In this document: piece by piece, positions 1-9,560 of the stretch
Position numbering within the stretch: position 1 is the stretch's first letter
Layout: the number at the start of each line of letters is the position of its first letter
Source of the DNA: Exiguobacterium flavidum
GTDB lineage: Bacteria > Bacillota > Bacilli > Exiguobacteriales > Exiguobacteriaceae
NCBI RefSeq assembly: GCF_003344535.1
Contig: NZ_QPKS01000007.1
Location: 1-64,000 of the forward strand
DNA: 64,000 bases
Direction: 5' to 3'
The notes under the pieces: generated by a model
Database searches by the model: none
Told to the model about the DNA's origin: nothing
Seen by the model: the letters and a program-made list of their open reading frames with translations, nothing else
Made by a program: the position numbers and the translations under genes

Positions 1-16
1 ACAGATCGGTGCTCAT
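1..16 (-). CDS. istB: IS21 helper ATPase IstB, first codons only (partial)
   Basis: An ATG at 14-16 on the minus strand overlaps the istA stop codon in an ATGA arrangement and opens a frame starting M-S-T-D that leaves the window. In IS21 elements istB follows istA directly, often with this overlap, and encodes the AAA+ helper that remodels target DNA. Only five codons are visible, so the call rests on position. Confidence 0.6.
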
Positions 17-1548
17 CGGACCATCCCTCCCTTGAGGAGTTCGACATAGACGTCCTGCTTGCGTTCCGGCGCTTTCAACGTCTTGTACTTCTCATTCACT
101 TGCGGGAGGAGCGTGGTCTTCTTGCCCGCGACCGTGGCCAGGTGCACGGCGATGTCACGGAAATCGTTCCCGCTCACGAGGTTCAAGCGTCTCACCTCCG
201 CCAACGCCTCGTCGCAGTGCTGCGGATGGAGGGTGGCGGTCCGAAGGACGACCGTCATCTGGTCGATCAGGTGCCGAGGATATTTCGCCTCAAGCGACTC
301 CAGGAACCAGGCGGCCATCTCGCGGTCGGAGAAGATTTCGCGTACCTCCGCCGCCATTCGCTCCTTGCGCGTCGCTTCACGGGCGTGATGGCTCGGGTCG
401 GAGACGAGGATGCCTTTACCTCGCGCCACCGCGTGGTGCGCGAGGACCTCTCCGGTCGCCTCGAGACAGATGCAGAGACGATCCCCTTCGATCCGGACGA
501 CGGCTTGGTTCCGTTCGCCTGTCCGGTAGGTCCCTCTCGGGACGCTGTAACGATTTCCGTCATAGCGAATCACGTTGTCCTTCTGGATGTTCCTTGTTAT
601 ACTGGACTCGAGAACTTTCTCAAAAATGTAAGTACCAGAGACTCGTCGTAGGTGTGGCTTTTCCAGGGCATGCACCTCGACGGGTCTCTTTTTTGTGTTG
701 TGATGTACTTTATGGTTGCCTGTCCGGGCGAGCCAGGCGATCGTGGCGCCGTTCCAGTCGGCGATCGTACTGAAGACCCGGTTCTTGCTGAAGTTGTTCT
801 TGACGAACTTCACGACCTGTTCGACCTTCCCCTTGGACTCCGGATCGCTCTTCCGGCACAGATAGATGCTGAATCCGCGCGTCTTATGATAACGGGAGAA
901 GGCGGAGGTGAGGACGAGATCGCCAGCGTTCTCGCTGACGGACAGGAGCGCGTCCTGGTCGTATACCATCTCCGAGGGCATGCCACCGAAATACCGGAAG
1001 GCATTTTCGTGGCACTGGACCATGTCCGCCGTCCGGAAGGGACGGTCGAGCCACTCGACGTACTTGTAGCGGGAATGGGAGAGCACGAAGGCGATGAAAT
1101 AGAGACGCCTGGACTCTCCGCCCGTCGTCTTCGCCACGGTCTGTCCGAAGTCCACCTGGGCCTGCTGCCCGATCCGGGTCTCCGGGACGGCGCTGTATTC
1201 TCTCCGTTGTATGGCTTTCGGGATGTGGTAGGTTTCTCGAAGCTCGTTCACGTAGTTCCTCACGGTGTTCTCCTGCACATCCGTCATCGCGAGCCGTTCT
1301 TGTATCCAATCGAATACCTGTGCCCCTGAGAGGTCAGGGTGTTCCTGCAGCCATCCGAGGATCTGCTCCCGATAGGGATCAAGCTTTTTCCTCCTGTTCC
1401 CGAAGGCGGCCTCGAACTCCTTGAACTCCTCATAGTCCATTTTGAGATAGGCGCTCACGCGTCCTCGGGACACATTCATTTTCTTCGCTATGCGGCTCTT
1501 GGAGAAGCCTAAGTCCTGCAAGGCTTTCATTTCCACGTACAGTTTCAT
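13..1548 (-). CDS. istA: IS21-family transposase IstA
   Basis: A 511-residue DDE transposase that cuts and joins the element ends with the help of IstB. An N-terminal helix-turn-helix is visible at about residues 12-33 (FSKSRIAKKMNVSRGRVSAYL region). The RNase H-fold core follows, with candidate acidic residues at D133 (QVDFG), D197/D199 (VYDQD) and E243 (SKGKVE). The open frame extends 30 codons further upstream, but the ATG at 1546-1548 is chosen because GGAG lies 9 bases before it and the HTH begins right after. It is intact, so the element may be active if istB is too. The stop overlaps the istB start. Confidence 0.9.
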   Translation of the reverse strand: MKLYVEMKALQDLGFSKSRIAKKMNVSRGRVSAYLKMDYEEFKEFEAAFGNRRKKLDPYREQILGWLQEHPDLSGAQVFDWIQERLAMTDVQENTVRNYVNELRETYHIPKAIQRREYSAVPETRIGQQAQVDFGQTVAKTTGGESRRLYFIAFVLSHSRYKYVEWLDRPFRTADMVQCHENAFRYFGGMPSEMVYDQDALLSVSENAGDLVLTSAFSRYHKTRGFSIYLCRKSDPESKGKVEQVVKFVKNNFSKNRVFSTIADWNGATIAWLARTGNHKVHHNTKKRPVEVHALEKPHLRRVSGTYIFEKVLESSITRNIQKDNVIRYDGNRYSVPRGTYRTGERNQAVVRIEGDRLCICLEATGEVLAHHAVARGKGILVSDPSHHAREATRKERMAAEVREIFSDREMAAWFLESLEAKYPRHLIDQMTVVLRTATLHPQHCDEALAEVRRLNLVSGNDFRDIAVHLATVAGKKTTLLPQVNEKYKTLKAPERKQDVYVELLKGGMVR

Positions 1549-1621
1549 TTTTTCCACTCCAGTCGTCCTCACTTTCGATGATCTATACCATGTTGAGTAT
1601 AGACTCGAAGCGAGCGGATTC

Positions 1622-1661
1622 GGGTAAAAACTGCACATCCTTAATTGGGGAAAACTGCCCT
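1622..1661. repeat. IS21 terminal direct repeats (transposase-binding type)
   Basis: Two 15-base repeats, GGGTAAAAACTGCAC (1622-1636) and GGGGAAAACTGCCCT (1647-1661), lie 25 bases apart upstream of istA. IS21-family ends carry multiple short repeats of this sort that bind IstA. Their position supports the element end lying shortly after 1661. Confidence 0.5.
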
Positions 1662-1708
1662 CTCTAATATAGCGGTTTCAAAGGCATCGCTATGTAATGC
1701 AAAATGCG

Positions 1709-1763
1709 AAAAAAAGACCCTAAATCAGACGATACAAATTACTGTGTTCGTTGATTTCGGGTC
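1709..1763 (-). terminator. Intrinsic terminator downstream of the defence operon
   Basis: Inverted arms GACCCTAAATCA (1716-1727) and TGATTTCGGGTC (1752-1763) match at 11 of 12 positions. On the minus strand the hairpin is followed by seven Ts (1709-1715). It lies about 130 bases past the AIPR stop codon and would end the leftward transcript before the IS. The interval 1764-1890 holds nothing else recognisable. Confidence 0.6.
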
Positions 1764-1890
1764 CTGTATGATTTACCAGTTAAATACATAACGTGGTATT
1801 TGGCTGTTTGATGAGCTTAGTATAGAACAGAAAAATGCAAGCGGAGATATAAGCTGTAATTTTTTTACTTGCAACCACTTTATTTAAGCA

Positions 1891-3942
1891 TCATTTAAGT
1901 ATTAATCCTTCTTCCAATACTACTCTTTCGTAAATCGAGAACAACTCCTTACATTGAGCTTCTGAAGGAAGGTAGTAATCTTCTTTAGATACTTTAGTTA
2001 GAGAATTGAGGCCAAAGGAAGATAAGCCCCTTCTATTTTCAGGTTTACTACAGTATTCAAAGATTTGGAACCATTTCTCTTTACCTAATTCAATGACAAA
2101 AGTTTGTTTTTCTATTCCAGAATCCATTTTTTTTTGAACCTTTTCTTCCTTTTTTTCATATAACACTTCTTCTTTTTCTTTCAAAAATTTTGCGGGAATG
2201 TCCAAATCTAGATTCATTTTTTTGATTTCTTCCCAGCATGCTTCTCTTTTACACCACTGAGAAACATTCGAATGACCTACAGGGGGAGTAATAATATTTT
2301 CATGAACTGCTTGTGCAATTTTTTCAATTTCCTTATACAGAGTACCGTCTACAAATTGCTCTTCCCATATAGGATTAAAATTGAAGTACTGTCTCATTTT
2401 CTTAATCCAATAAGATAGATAGGAAATCGAATATGCAACCGTTTGAGCTCTGTAACCTCCAGTGTACCACTCTGCGTTAGATGTCATTTTTTCAACAGTT
2501 CTAAATAAAATGATTCTTGAAATTGCATCTTTATAAAAATTCTCGGTAATCGCCATCTTGTTTTTTTCTAATAACCCAGAAACATAATTGGCAAAATCTC
2601 CAAAGCAATATTGTGCTCCCCTACTAACTATATAGGGTTTTTGAAGCCATGCGTTTTCACTTTTTGACAAAAAAGTTTTGTCTATAAGCTGATGTTTCGG
2701 ATTTTCAATCAAAAATTGTTTTTGTTTTGATTTCGTCAAATACAGTTGTTCATTTAAAAATTCTCCTCTAACGCGCTCATAATACCATCTAGTCATTTTT
2801 TGGCTACCATTTTGTGGGTTTACCCATATTCTTGTAGAATAATTTTTCATATCTTTATGGAATGGACTATTTGAGAAGAAGTCCGATTTATTCACTTTAT
2901 TTTGCGTGTTAGCATATTCTGCAACTTTAGAAACAAATTCTGAATGAGTGTCTCCCCCATCAATTACAGAGAGCTTCATCTGTACAACTACTTGACTAAT
3001 GTCTAATTTTTCATTTTTTTTTGCAGCATATATTGAAGAGGTAGTTTGCCCGCCATTTACAATTTGAAAGTTGTGAAGCCTAACGATCATTCCTTGTTCA
3101 ATCTCAACTTCCGAGGCAGTTGCTGTAATTCCATTATTAAAGGCAAAAAAATCAGTAGGGGCACCGGTGATGGTATTTTTGATACCCTTATTTACATTCC
3201 CTCTAAATTGTAAAAATGTACGAACATTTTGTTCAAGCAACCGTTGCCCAAACTTATCATAAATTTCATACAATTGATCACCATTCAAATAAGTTAGATA
3301 AGACGTATAAACTTGAGAATCCGTAGGAATTTTTAAATAGGGGATTTTAGTTTCAATTTCAAAAGAGCTATCTGCATTTTTAGTACTATAATTTTTGTAT
3401 AAGTATTCAATATCAATAATTCTTGTTTCAAATTCAAAATCACTATTTGAAAAATCATTTGTTTTTATGAAGTTTTTACTTATTAATCCGTCCGTTAGCA
3501 AAAACATTTTTACCCTGTTAATATCGCCTGATTGAAATTTTCTGTAAATATTATATGACATGCTATAAGCAGGGGAGGTTTCTTCTAATTTTTTATACAG
3601 TCCCTCAAAACTTTTTACGATAAAGTTATACAGTCTCGTCATTTTCTTATCGATAGTTCCAAGGGTTAATGTTGTAATTTCATTATCCTGAAAGTACTCA
3701 TGTGTAAGAACAGACAATATTTTTCTTTCTTCATCAAAATCAAACCCATAGGCTTCGATTGGCTGTCTTCCTGTTAACAACCTGATGTCCGCCTCGGTGT
3801 AATTTACAGATAGTTCCCCTGTGCTCACCAACTCTTCACAAACTTGCTCAAAAAACGCTTGAGGATTTAGTAACCCTCTACTTTCCGCAACAGAAAGTGT
3901 GGTCTGTAAAAAGTCTTCGTGAAACTCTTTCAAAGTAGTCAA
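1891..3942 (-). CDS. AIPR family (abortive infection phage resistance) protein
   Basis: A 683-residue protein with the AIPR signature: a basic N-V-N-K-G-I stretch at about 249-254, FAFNNGIT at 267-273 and QIVNGGQTTSS at 293-303. AIPR proteins occur in phage-defence loci and are thought to act as, or with, nucleases; the biochemical activity is not settled. It is the last gene of a four-gene leftward operon and overlaps the preceding PD-(D/E)XK gene by 4 bases (ATGA), indicating translational coupling. Base composition is much more AT-rich than the genes beyond 11.8 kb. In Mza-type systems the AIPR protein is one of five subunits (mzaE in the naming I recall, not verified). Confidence 0.85.
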   Translation of the reverse strand: MTTLKEFHEDFLQTTLSVAESRGLLNPQAFFEQVCEELVSTGELSVNYTEADIRLLTGRQPIEAYGFDFDEERKILSVLTHEYFQDNEITTLTLGTIDKKMTRLYNFIVKSFEGLYKKLEETSPAYSMSYNIYRKFQSGDINRVKMFLLTDGLISKNFIKTNDFSNSDFEFETRIIDIEYLYKNYSTKNADSSFEIETKIPYLKIPTDSQVYTSYLTYLNGDQLYEIYDKFGQRLLEQNVRTFLQFRGNVNKGIKNTITGAPTDFFAFNNGITATASEVEIEQGMIVRLHNFQIVNGGQTTSSIYAAKKNEKLDISQVVVQMKLSVIDGGDTHSEFVSKVAEYANTQNKVNKSDFFSNSPFHKDMKNYSTRIWVNPQNGSQKMTRWYYERVRGEFLNEQLYLTKSKQKQFLIENPKHQLIDKTFLSKSENAWLQKPYIVSRGAQYCFGDFANYVSGLLEKNKMAITENFYKDAISRIILFRTVEKMTSNAEWYTGGYRAQTVAYSISYLSYWIKKMRQYFNFNPIWEEQFVDGTLYKEIEKIAQAVHENIITPPVGHSNVSQWCKREACWEEIKKMNLDLDIPAKFLKEKEEVLYEKKEEKVQKKMDSGIEKQTFVIELGKEKWFQIFEYCSKPENRRGLSSFGLNSLTKVSKEDYYLPSEAQCKELFSIYERVVLEEGLILK

Positions 3943-4907
3943 TTCAGTTCACTTCTTTCTCCTAAAATCCTAAAGGGGTCCTTCATGACAAAATCTCTGC
4001 ACTGTGATAAATCAATTTGATATTTTAAATTACTTATCTCGTTAGGTATATGGTTTATTTGAACTTTAGGGAATGCATCGTTCACTTCATAAAAAGTAAT
4101 TCTATCTACTCTGAATCTTGTTAAATTCTCTTGATGAAATATTTCAAAATATCCATATTTTTCAATTTTAGATTCAAGTGTTTTAATTTCTTCTTGGTTC
4201 CTTTCAAGAATCAAACGTTCTTTTATAAGTGCGATCAAATCGGCAACGGTTTGACCCTCTTCATCCATTCCTAGTGCATATACCATTAAAGTTAAATATT
4301 CTTTTACAGTATAGAGTTGGTGGGGACTAGATATGGAGATAATGTCTTTTTTAGTTGATCGATGAGACTTCACTTCCAGTACACTATCTTTGAAGATAAA
4401 ATCTTGTTTATCTGCTTCTGGCCCCACCCAAGTATATATACTATCTTTCATTGATTTTTCTCTAGCAACGCTGTACAAAAGTGCATGTAATTCTGAGAAC
4501 AAGCCCATTTGAACTTCGACAGCCAATTTATAATCTTTATTATTCTCTAAGAACTTCTGCCAGCGCTTCAAGCGATTCACCACAATAATGATCATGGATT
4601 TTTCATCTGGAGTTTCTTGTGTAGAATCAATCAAGTCTTGACATAGTCTTGAAAAAAGATCACTTTCGCTAGATTCTTTTAACAACAAAAACCATTCGAT
4701 AGATCCCGATTGATTTTCTTTCTTAATTATTTCGATGTTTTTTAATTTTATATCTTCTATATTAAAGGCTTCTTTATGTTTGTTACTCAAAGAAAATTTT
4801 ATTGCATAATTCCCTTTCAACTCTTCCCTGATCCAAAATATGTCATGTACAATAGTAGCCCTTCTTTGACTCCCAAAGGCCATTTCGTTCCACGGATTAA
4901 AAATCAT
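3939..4907 (-). CDS. PD-(D/E)XK motif protein (DUF4420-like)
   Basis: A protein of about 322 residues with a restriction-nuclease-like core. Around residues 142-180 are an acidic helix (GLFSELHALL), then QDFIF and EVKSH separated by a short strand, giving the E...D...ExK pattern of PD-(D/E)XK enzymes. It probably cleaves DNA as the nuclease arm of the Z1/GHKL/AIPR system. The ATG at 4905-4907 is preferred over the adjacent GTG because GAGGAGG sits 6 bases upstream of it. The start lies inside the 3' end of the Z1 gene and the stop overlaps the AIPR start, so all three are coupled. The family match is by motif, not by search. Confidence 0.8.
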   Translation of the reverse strand: MIFNPWNEMAFGSQRRATIVHDIFWIREELKGNYAIKFSLSNKHKEAFNIEDIKLKNIEIIKKENQSGSIEWFLLLKESSESDLFSRLCQDLIDSTQETPDEKSMIIIVVNRLKRWQKFLENNKDYKLAVEVQMGLFSELHALLYSVAREKSMKDSIYTWVGPEADKQDFIFKDSVLEVKSHRSTKKDIISISSPHQLYTVKEYLTLMVYALGMDEEGQTVADLIALIKERLILERNQEEIKTLESKIEKYGYFEIFHQENLTRFRVDRITFYEVNDAFPKVQINHIPNEISNLKYQIDLSQCRDFVMKDPFRILGERSELN

Positions 4908-7629
4908 CACCTTCCTCCTCTTCCATCATCGATTGAATATAGACTGTGTTCACTTGTAGCTTCACATTTCCGTAACTACTTTGAATTCCCCCAGGAAAAC
5001 TTATTCCAAATGCAGCTAAATTCTCAGTTCGATTGCTCCCCTTAACCTGTGCGCTAATTAAGTGTAGCATCAGGAGAGGTCTGTCCATCGATTGCCTTAC
5101 TGCTTTACGAACAGAAAACTCTGTAATTAAATCTTTTATACCCTCATCTTTTTGCGCCTTTCTTTTTTGGGTGTTCTCTTCTTTCTTCTTTTTAATTTCT
5201 AAAATTTGTTCTTTATCTAAAGTAATAAATTCTGCGTTCCCAGATGAAACTTGTCGATGCTCGACTTCGTAAAAACTTCCTCTATCGGTAACTTTTCTTT
5301 CTTGATAATATCCATTAACCCCCTCAATCAATAAAGGTTGATCACTGTTACCCGAATATAAAGCGACGTCCCATTCTGTATCCACCTGGTCAATATACTT
5401 TCTAATGAACTTGATTGGTAATTTTGACCTCATCCCGAAATCATCTAAATCCTGCTCGTAAATTTTGAATTCATCCAAAAATTTTCCGACTGTATCTCTA
5501 CTGATATTTGTCCAATATCGTTCTTTCTTTTGCTCATGTTCTTCATTAAGGTATTTTATTGTATTTTTAATTATCAATGTGTTGTTCTCATTAACATCCC
5601 TATCTTTCAAAATCCATGATGTTTCTTTCAAGTGTCCATCTAACTTCATTTCAAAATCTATGCTTCCAGAATTTTTTAACTTATTTCTGGCTGTGACTTG
5701 GAGACCGCTATCAGGATGTTGTTTAACTGCCAAACCAAAATCTCTTGGAGTCATTTCCTGTCTGCTCATCTCCTTCAAATCGTCTACCAAATCTAAAGTT
5801 GCCTCTGTAATAGTTCTAAAATTATCGAATGTTTCTTTGTTCATATATACCTTACACAAATCTTCATACCCAGGTCTGTATCCAAACCATCTTCCCATTT
5901 GCATTAAAGTATCATAAAAAATTGTGTTTCGAAGAAAATAACTAACTGACAGCCCCTCAAGAGTATAGCCTCTAGATAAACTTGTTCCACCAATAACAAT
6001 TACATTGCTAGCGAAGTCCTTACGGTATTCTAATTTTACTTTAGTGTCCTTATGAACTTCATAAATTTGAATCTTCCCTATGATTTCTGTGACTTTAAAA
6101 AGTATAGTTTTCCAATCAAATTCAATTTTTCCTGTGTAATGCTTATCAAAAGTATCTTTGATTTTTTGTATTTGCTTATTTTGAACTTCAACGTTCTCTT
6201 TATTTCCGTCAACAGTTAAATGTTGTCTTATCAATTCATAATATTTATTTACTGTCTTTGCTATACTTTGATGTACAGCTGTAAACCTTGACGCATGGAT
6301 GAGCATACTGTTATGTTGATTTTCTTGATCCCTTAAGTGCCTAATGGCTACGTTAAGTATAAATAATCTTATGGCATCTTCCAGACTTTCAGGTAGACTA
6401 TCTACTTCATAGTCTTTTTTGTGTTTAGATGGTATCAAATCTGCGGAATCATCAATTTCACAAAAGTGTTTTTTTTGAGGATCCAAATAAATTTTTTCCG
6501 CACCTAAGTAATTACTAGGTGCATTCAGTGCATATATAAAGTCTTCAGGAAACAAGTCTTTTCCTAGATTTTTAGTATCTGTTCGGTGATCAATAAATAT
6601 ATTGGCATAAGGTGTTGCTGTATAAGCAACATAAGAACTCTTTCTAAAAAGTTTTAGTAATGCACGAATTTTTTCGTTTATTTTGGTAGGATCTTCCTCT
6701 TCTTTTGTATTGATGGACGCGTAATCAGATTCATCATCGATTAACAACATGGCGTGATTTACTACACCTTGCGAATAATGCGTATTGATCCATGAAATCA
6801 CGTTATCGAGCGTCTTAGTATTTTTCTTTATGACTACAATAACCGGACTAGAAATGGTATCCAGGCTAATCCCTTGAGAGTTACTGTCTGCATCTCTTTT
6901 ATTAAAATCTTTTGTTTTAGAAGTTAAGCTTATGGGCCGCTTATCTTCTCTGTACTTAGATTGATTACCAACACCTACTCTTTCATATAAGTCCCTGCCT
7001 ATAAATGAATAATTAAGCCTTTCCTGCGTTTGATTTCTTAAATTATTCATTGCACCAGCTATCACAACGATAAATTTGTACCCAGCATCGGCTGCTTTAC
7101 AGACAAGTGAAGAATAGTTCCCTGTCTTTCCCGACTGTACGTGTCCCACCACCATTCCATATCTCTCAAATTGATCTTCCTCAGGGTTGCCAATATGATT
7201 CATTATTACATCAGTGTCCTCGTCAATACTTTTTAGTACATCAGCTGGGAGGTTTTCACCCATATATTTTTTATATCTCTCAGAATAGTAATTCTCTTGT
7301 TCGACCTTCTTCTTAGAGGACCACCATGTATTGTCTCGTTCTTTTTGCCGATCACCTGTCACTACAATTCCGACTTTAGACTCGACATCATACTCGGTTT
7401 CCAGTTCTCTTATCATTCTGCTCCATTGCATTTCATCCAGTTGTTCACTGCCGTCAAAATTTTCGATTCCGTTAGTCGTAAAAAGAAATTGAAGAACCTG
7501 TTTGTTCGATACAAGATCTTTACATTTATCGATTACTAAATTTATTTGTCCCTCCGCTAGCGGTTTCTTCTCTGTCGCCAAAGCATTTTCCACCTGTTTT
7601 TTGATTACTTGATAGACATTTTTTTCCAT
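4897..7629 (-). CDS. Z1 domain-containing helicase-like ATPase
   Basis: About 910 residues. Near residues 161-170 is a P-loop of the Z1 type (VGHVQSGKTG), near 296-304 a Walker B (LLIDDESDY), near 336-342 TATPYAN, and further on GGTSLSRGYT and QMGRWFGYR, equivalents of superfamily 2 helicase motifs V and VI. Z1 proteins are found with MutL/MORC-like ATPases in restriction-like operons and probably couple ATP hydrolysis to movement on DNA. The ATG at 7627-7629 is preceded by AAAGGGTG. A GTG at 7636-7638 that overlaps the upstream stop is an alternative start. The 3' end overlaps the PD-(D/E)XK gene. Confidence 0.88.
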   Translation of the reverse strand: MEKNVYQVIKKQVENALATEKKPLAEGQINLVIDKCKDLVSNKQVLQFLFTTNGIENFDGSEQLDEMQWSRMIRELETEYDVESKVGIVVTGDRQKERDNTWWSSKKKVEQENYYSERYKKYMGENLPADVLKSIDEDTDVIMNHIGNPEEDQFERYGMVVGHVQSGKTGNYSSLVCKAADAGYKFIVVIAGAMNNLRNQTQERLNYSFIGRDLYERVGVGNQSKYREDKRPISLTSKTKDFNKRDADSNSQGISLDTISSPVIVVIKKNTKTLDNVISWINTHYSQGVVNHAMLLIDDESDYASINTKEEEDPTKINEKIRALLKLFRKSSYVAYTATPYANIFIDHRTDTKNLGKDLFPEDFIYALNAPSNYLGAEKIYLDPQKKHFCEIDDSADLIPSKHKKDYEVDSLPESLEDAIRLFILNVAIRHLRDQENQHNSMLIHASRFTAVHQSIAKTVNKYYELIRQHLTVDGNKENVEVQNKQIQKIKDTFDKHYTGKIEFDWKTILFKVTEIIGKIQIYEVHKDTKVKLEYRKDFASNVIVIGGTSLSRGYTLEGLSVSYFLRNTIFYDTLMQMGRWFGYRPGYEDLCKVYMNKETFDNFRTITEATLDLVDDLKEMSRQEMTPRDFGLAVKQHPDSGLQVTARNKLKNSGSIDFEMKLDGHLKETSWILKDRDVNENNTLIIKNTIKYLNEEHEQKKERYWTNISRDTVGKFLDEFKIYEQDLDDFGMRSKLPIKFIRKYIDQVDTEWDVALYSGNSDQPLLIEGVNGYYQERKVTDRGSFYEVEHRQVSSGNAEFITLDKEQILEIKKKKEENTQKRKAQKDEGIKDLITEFSVRKAVRQSMDRPLLMLHLISAQVKGSNRTENLAAFGISFPGGIQSSYGNVKLQVNTVYIQSMMEEEEGDDF

Positions 7630-7634
7630 TTTAA

Positions 7635-9044
7635 TCACCCTTTCACATCTTTGAATATTTCTGTTTTTAATAATTGCTCTAGTTGTTCTTTAGACAAATC
7701 TAAACTTAATAAAATCGAAAATAAATCTTGTTTCTCTTCTGAAGAAATTAATTTGAGCTGATTTATTTTATGAGGGTCGGTTAGCATATGAGCTTGTATT
7801 GACGAAATCGGTAAATAGGCTTCTACGCCTTTAAGATATGTATTCAGTATTAAGTAAAGTTGTTCATTGAGATTTTGCTTTAATTGATAGAGTACAGGGT
7901 GTTCACGATTAATTTTAAAAATTATTTCTTCCTTCCCATGAAATATATCCCAAAATGGAAATATCGTTTTGTCCTCTATTATGGTTGCTCGTTTAGTATA
8001 TGTTCTCTCTCCTCTATTCAAAACTTGATTCATAATTTTTTTCAATTCATTCTTTATAATAGTGTTCGGATTAGCTGTAGACTTCTTAACATCAATATTC
8101 CAAAAAGTATCTTGATCATTTGTGATATCGACTTTTATCCTTACCAACCTATGAGCATCAGAAAGTTTATTTAATCCCCACCACGTACCATGAATCAACA
8201 ACCTACCTCCTCTATACAAATAAAAGCCTTGCGATTTAGTATATCCCTCATCGGTTGCATATTTTTGATAATCTGATGGGCTTAATTTACTATGATGTGG
8301 CAAAATATAAGGAGTAATATTTATCTTTTTTTTGTCCAATATTATTATTTGTTTCGGTAATATTTGAGTCGCCATATTGCTTTCATTAAATGGATTAAAT
8401 GGTTTAATTACATTGTTATTTAAGTCGAGTGAGAATTTTCTACCGACTATGCTTCCTTCCAAGAATCTATGGAAGACGAGTGACAAATGTCTCCGTAATA
8501 AATCCAATGATTCGTAATATTCATCAGTACTAATTCCATCAATTTCTTCCCAAATTATCAATGTCCCTTTATCTTGCTTCTCTAATCTCTGATAAAGATT
8601 GTAACTTTCAAATTCTTCTAAATTCGGTTCAATTAGAATCCATTCGTTTTCTTTCTCAATTAAAGATAAATCCCACCTTCTAGCATTTATCTGACCGTTC
8701 TTTTTTGTGATTGTTGTCAAACGTTTACATTGAGAAAAAGAAGCAGTTTTAAGTCCCAGTCCAAAACGACCTAAATCTTTGTTTTCTCTCTCAGAAGAAG
8801 GGTCTTTACTCCCTAGACGCATAGCTTCAATCAGTTCTAATTTATCCATTCCAGAACCGTCATCTAATATTCCTAATTTCATACTAGGCTCTATTTCAGT
8901 CTCAATAGAGATTTTTTTGGCATCAGCCGCAATGCTATTATCAATAATATCTGCTAAAGCTATTTGAAAGTCATAACCCACATCCCTGAGCGATTTGATA
9001 AAGTTGCTTAGGTTTGGTCGTACTATCTCATTCACCAATATCAC
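7635..9044 (-). CDS. GHKL ATPase, MutL/MORC-like
   Basis: A 469-residue protein whose first 105 residues form a GHKL (Bergerat) ATP-binding fold: N-box D32...N36 (ALADIIDNSIAADA), G1 DDGSGMD at 61-67 and G2 LGRFGLGLKTAS at 91-102. The rest resembles the transducer and C-terminal parts of prokaryotic MutL/MORC-like ATPases linked to restriction systems, which dimerise on ATP binding and may clamp DNA. It is the first gene of the four-gene operon. No ATG fits; the GTG at 9042-9044 is used and a second GTG three codons later is possible. The stop is followed within bases by the Z1 start. Confidence 0.85.
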   Translation of the reverse strand: MILVNEIVRPNLSNFIKSLRDVGYDFQIALADIIDNSIAADAKKISIETEIEPSMKLGILDDGSGMDKLELIEAMRLGSKDPSSERENKDLGRFGLGLKTASFSQCKRLTTITKKNGQINARRWDLSLIEKENEWILIEPNLEEFESYNLYQRLEKQDKGTLIIWEEIDGISTDEYYESLDLLRRHLSLVFHRFLEGSIVGRKFSLDLNNNVIKPFNPFNESNMATQILPKQIIILDKKKINITPYILPHHSKLSPSDYQKYATDEGYTKSQGFYLYRGGRLLIHGTWWGLNKLSDAHRLVRIKVDITNDQDTFWNIDVKKSTANPNTIIKNELKKIMNQVLNRGERTYTKRATIIEDKTIFPFWDIFHGKEEIIFKINREHPVLYQLKQNLNEQLYLILNTYLKGVEAYLPISSIQAHMLTDPHKINQLKLISSEEKQDLFSILLSLDLSKEQLEQLLKTEIFKDVKG

Positions 9045-9093
9045 CAGCCATCATTTTACTTTTAATTACATTTTATACATCGTTTTTCTCGAT

Positions 9094-9118
9094 ATTATAC
9101 CATATGTTTTTAAACATA
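9094..9118 (-). promoter_or_regulatory. Candidate -10 box and 16-base palindromic operator of the defence operon
   Basis: On the minus strand a perfect TATAAT (9094-9099) lies about 50 bases before the GHKL start. Just upstream of it is a perfect inverted repeat, TATGTTT-TT-AAACATA (9103-9118), covering the spacer and -35 region. A dimeric repressor or the methyltransferase itself could bind there. No clear -35 hexamer was found, which fits regulated expression. Confidence 0.45.
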
Positions 9119-9401
9119 GTTATTTTTCTTTACATCGTGAATCACTTAAAATTATGACAAAATATATGGTAATCATAGTCAATTTTTCTGAATTTAATAA
9201 TTTCGACTACTTCTTTCTAATTGACTTTAATTTTACGTGAGTTACTTTTTCAGTATGAACTCAAATATCTCTTCTTTAATGCTCAAATTATACAAACTTT
9301 AATAACCTAAGAGCTCCTACAAACTGACTTTCCTTGAAGACATTGAGATGTGATATAAAGTGACTTCTCCTTATTGACAAACTCGAAATTTGAAAGATAT
9401 G

Positions 9402-9449
9402 AGAAAAGGTGTTCATTCCTGCAATCTTTGCAAGACGAACACCTTTTCT
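9402..9449 (-). terminator. Hairpin downstream of the cytosine methyltransferase gene
   Basis: A perfect 13-base inverted repeat, AGAAAAGGTGTTC (9402-9414) and GAACACCTTTTCT (9437-9449), surrounds an inner palindrome TGCAA...TTGCA. It lies 112 bases past the methyltransferase stop. The T-run on the minus strand is weak, so it may be a terminator or a structured element. Confidence 0.45.
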
Positions 9450-9560
9450 TTCTCATTGCGGCACTTCAGGTAATAATTTTCATAATTAAATATAGCTTGT
9501 ATTTTTAACATTGTAAGCCGACAAAAATAATGAAAGTAGTTTTTCTAACAGACTAATAGA

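Larger units (their letters stand above)
1..1680 (-). mobile_element. IS21-family insertion sequence, one end (partial)
   Basis: The element is transcribed leftwards and runs off the left edge of the window. It holds a complete istA-type transposase, the first codons of istB, and two similar direct repeats upstream of istA of the kind the IS21 transposase binds near its ends. The outer boundary was not fixed: it should lie within about 20-30 bases after the second repeat (1647-1661), but no target duplication can be checked because the other end is outside the window. IS21 elements need both IstA (DDE transposase) and IstB (AAA+ helper). The element abuts the defence island that begins at about 1.7 kb. 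Confidence 0.8.
9045..9560. other. AT-rich intergenic region between methyltransferase and Z1 operon
   Basis: A 516-base gap. From right to left on the minus strand it holds a hairpin that can end the methyltransferase transcript (9402-9449), about 280 bases in which I see no gene, and then the promoter-like region of the GHKL-Z1 operon with a palindrome (9094-9118). The gap implies that methyltransferase and effector genes are transcribed separately. Confidence 0.5.

Noticed and set aside
100-1329. Long plus-strand frames opposite istA
   Set aside because: They are antisense shadows of the transposase gene; istA has the HTH and DDE motifs and a ribosome site.
9437-9449. LexA box in the GAACACC repeat near the methyltransferase
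   Set aside because: The arms GAAC and GTTC are 22 bases apart and belong to a long hairpin, unlike the N4-spaced LexA site.
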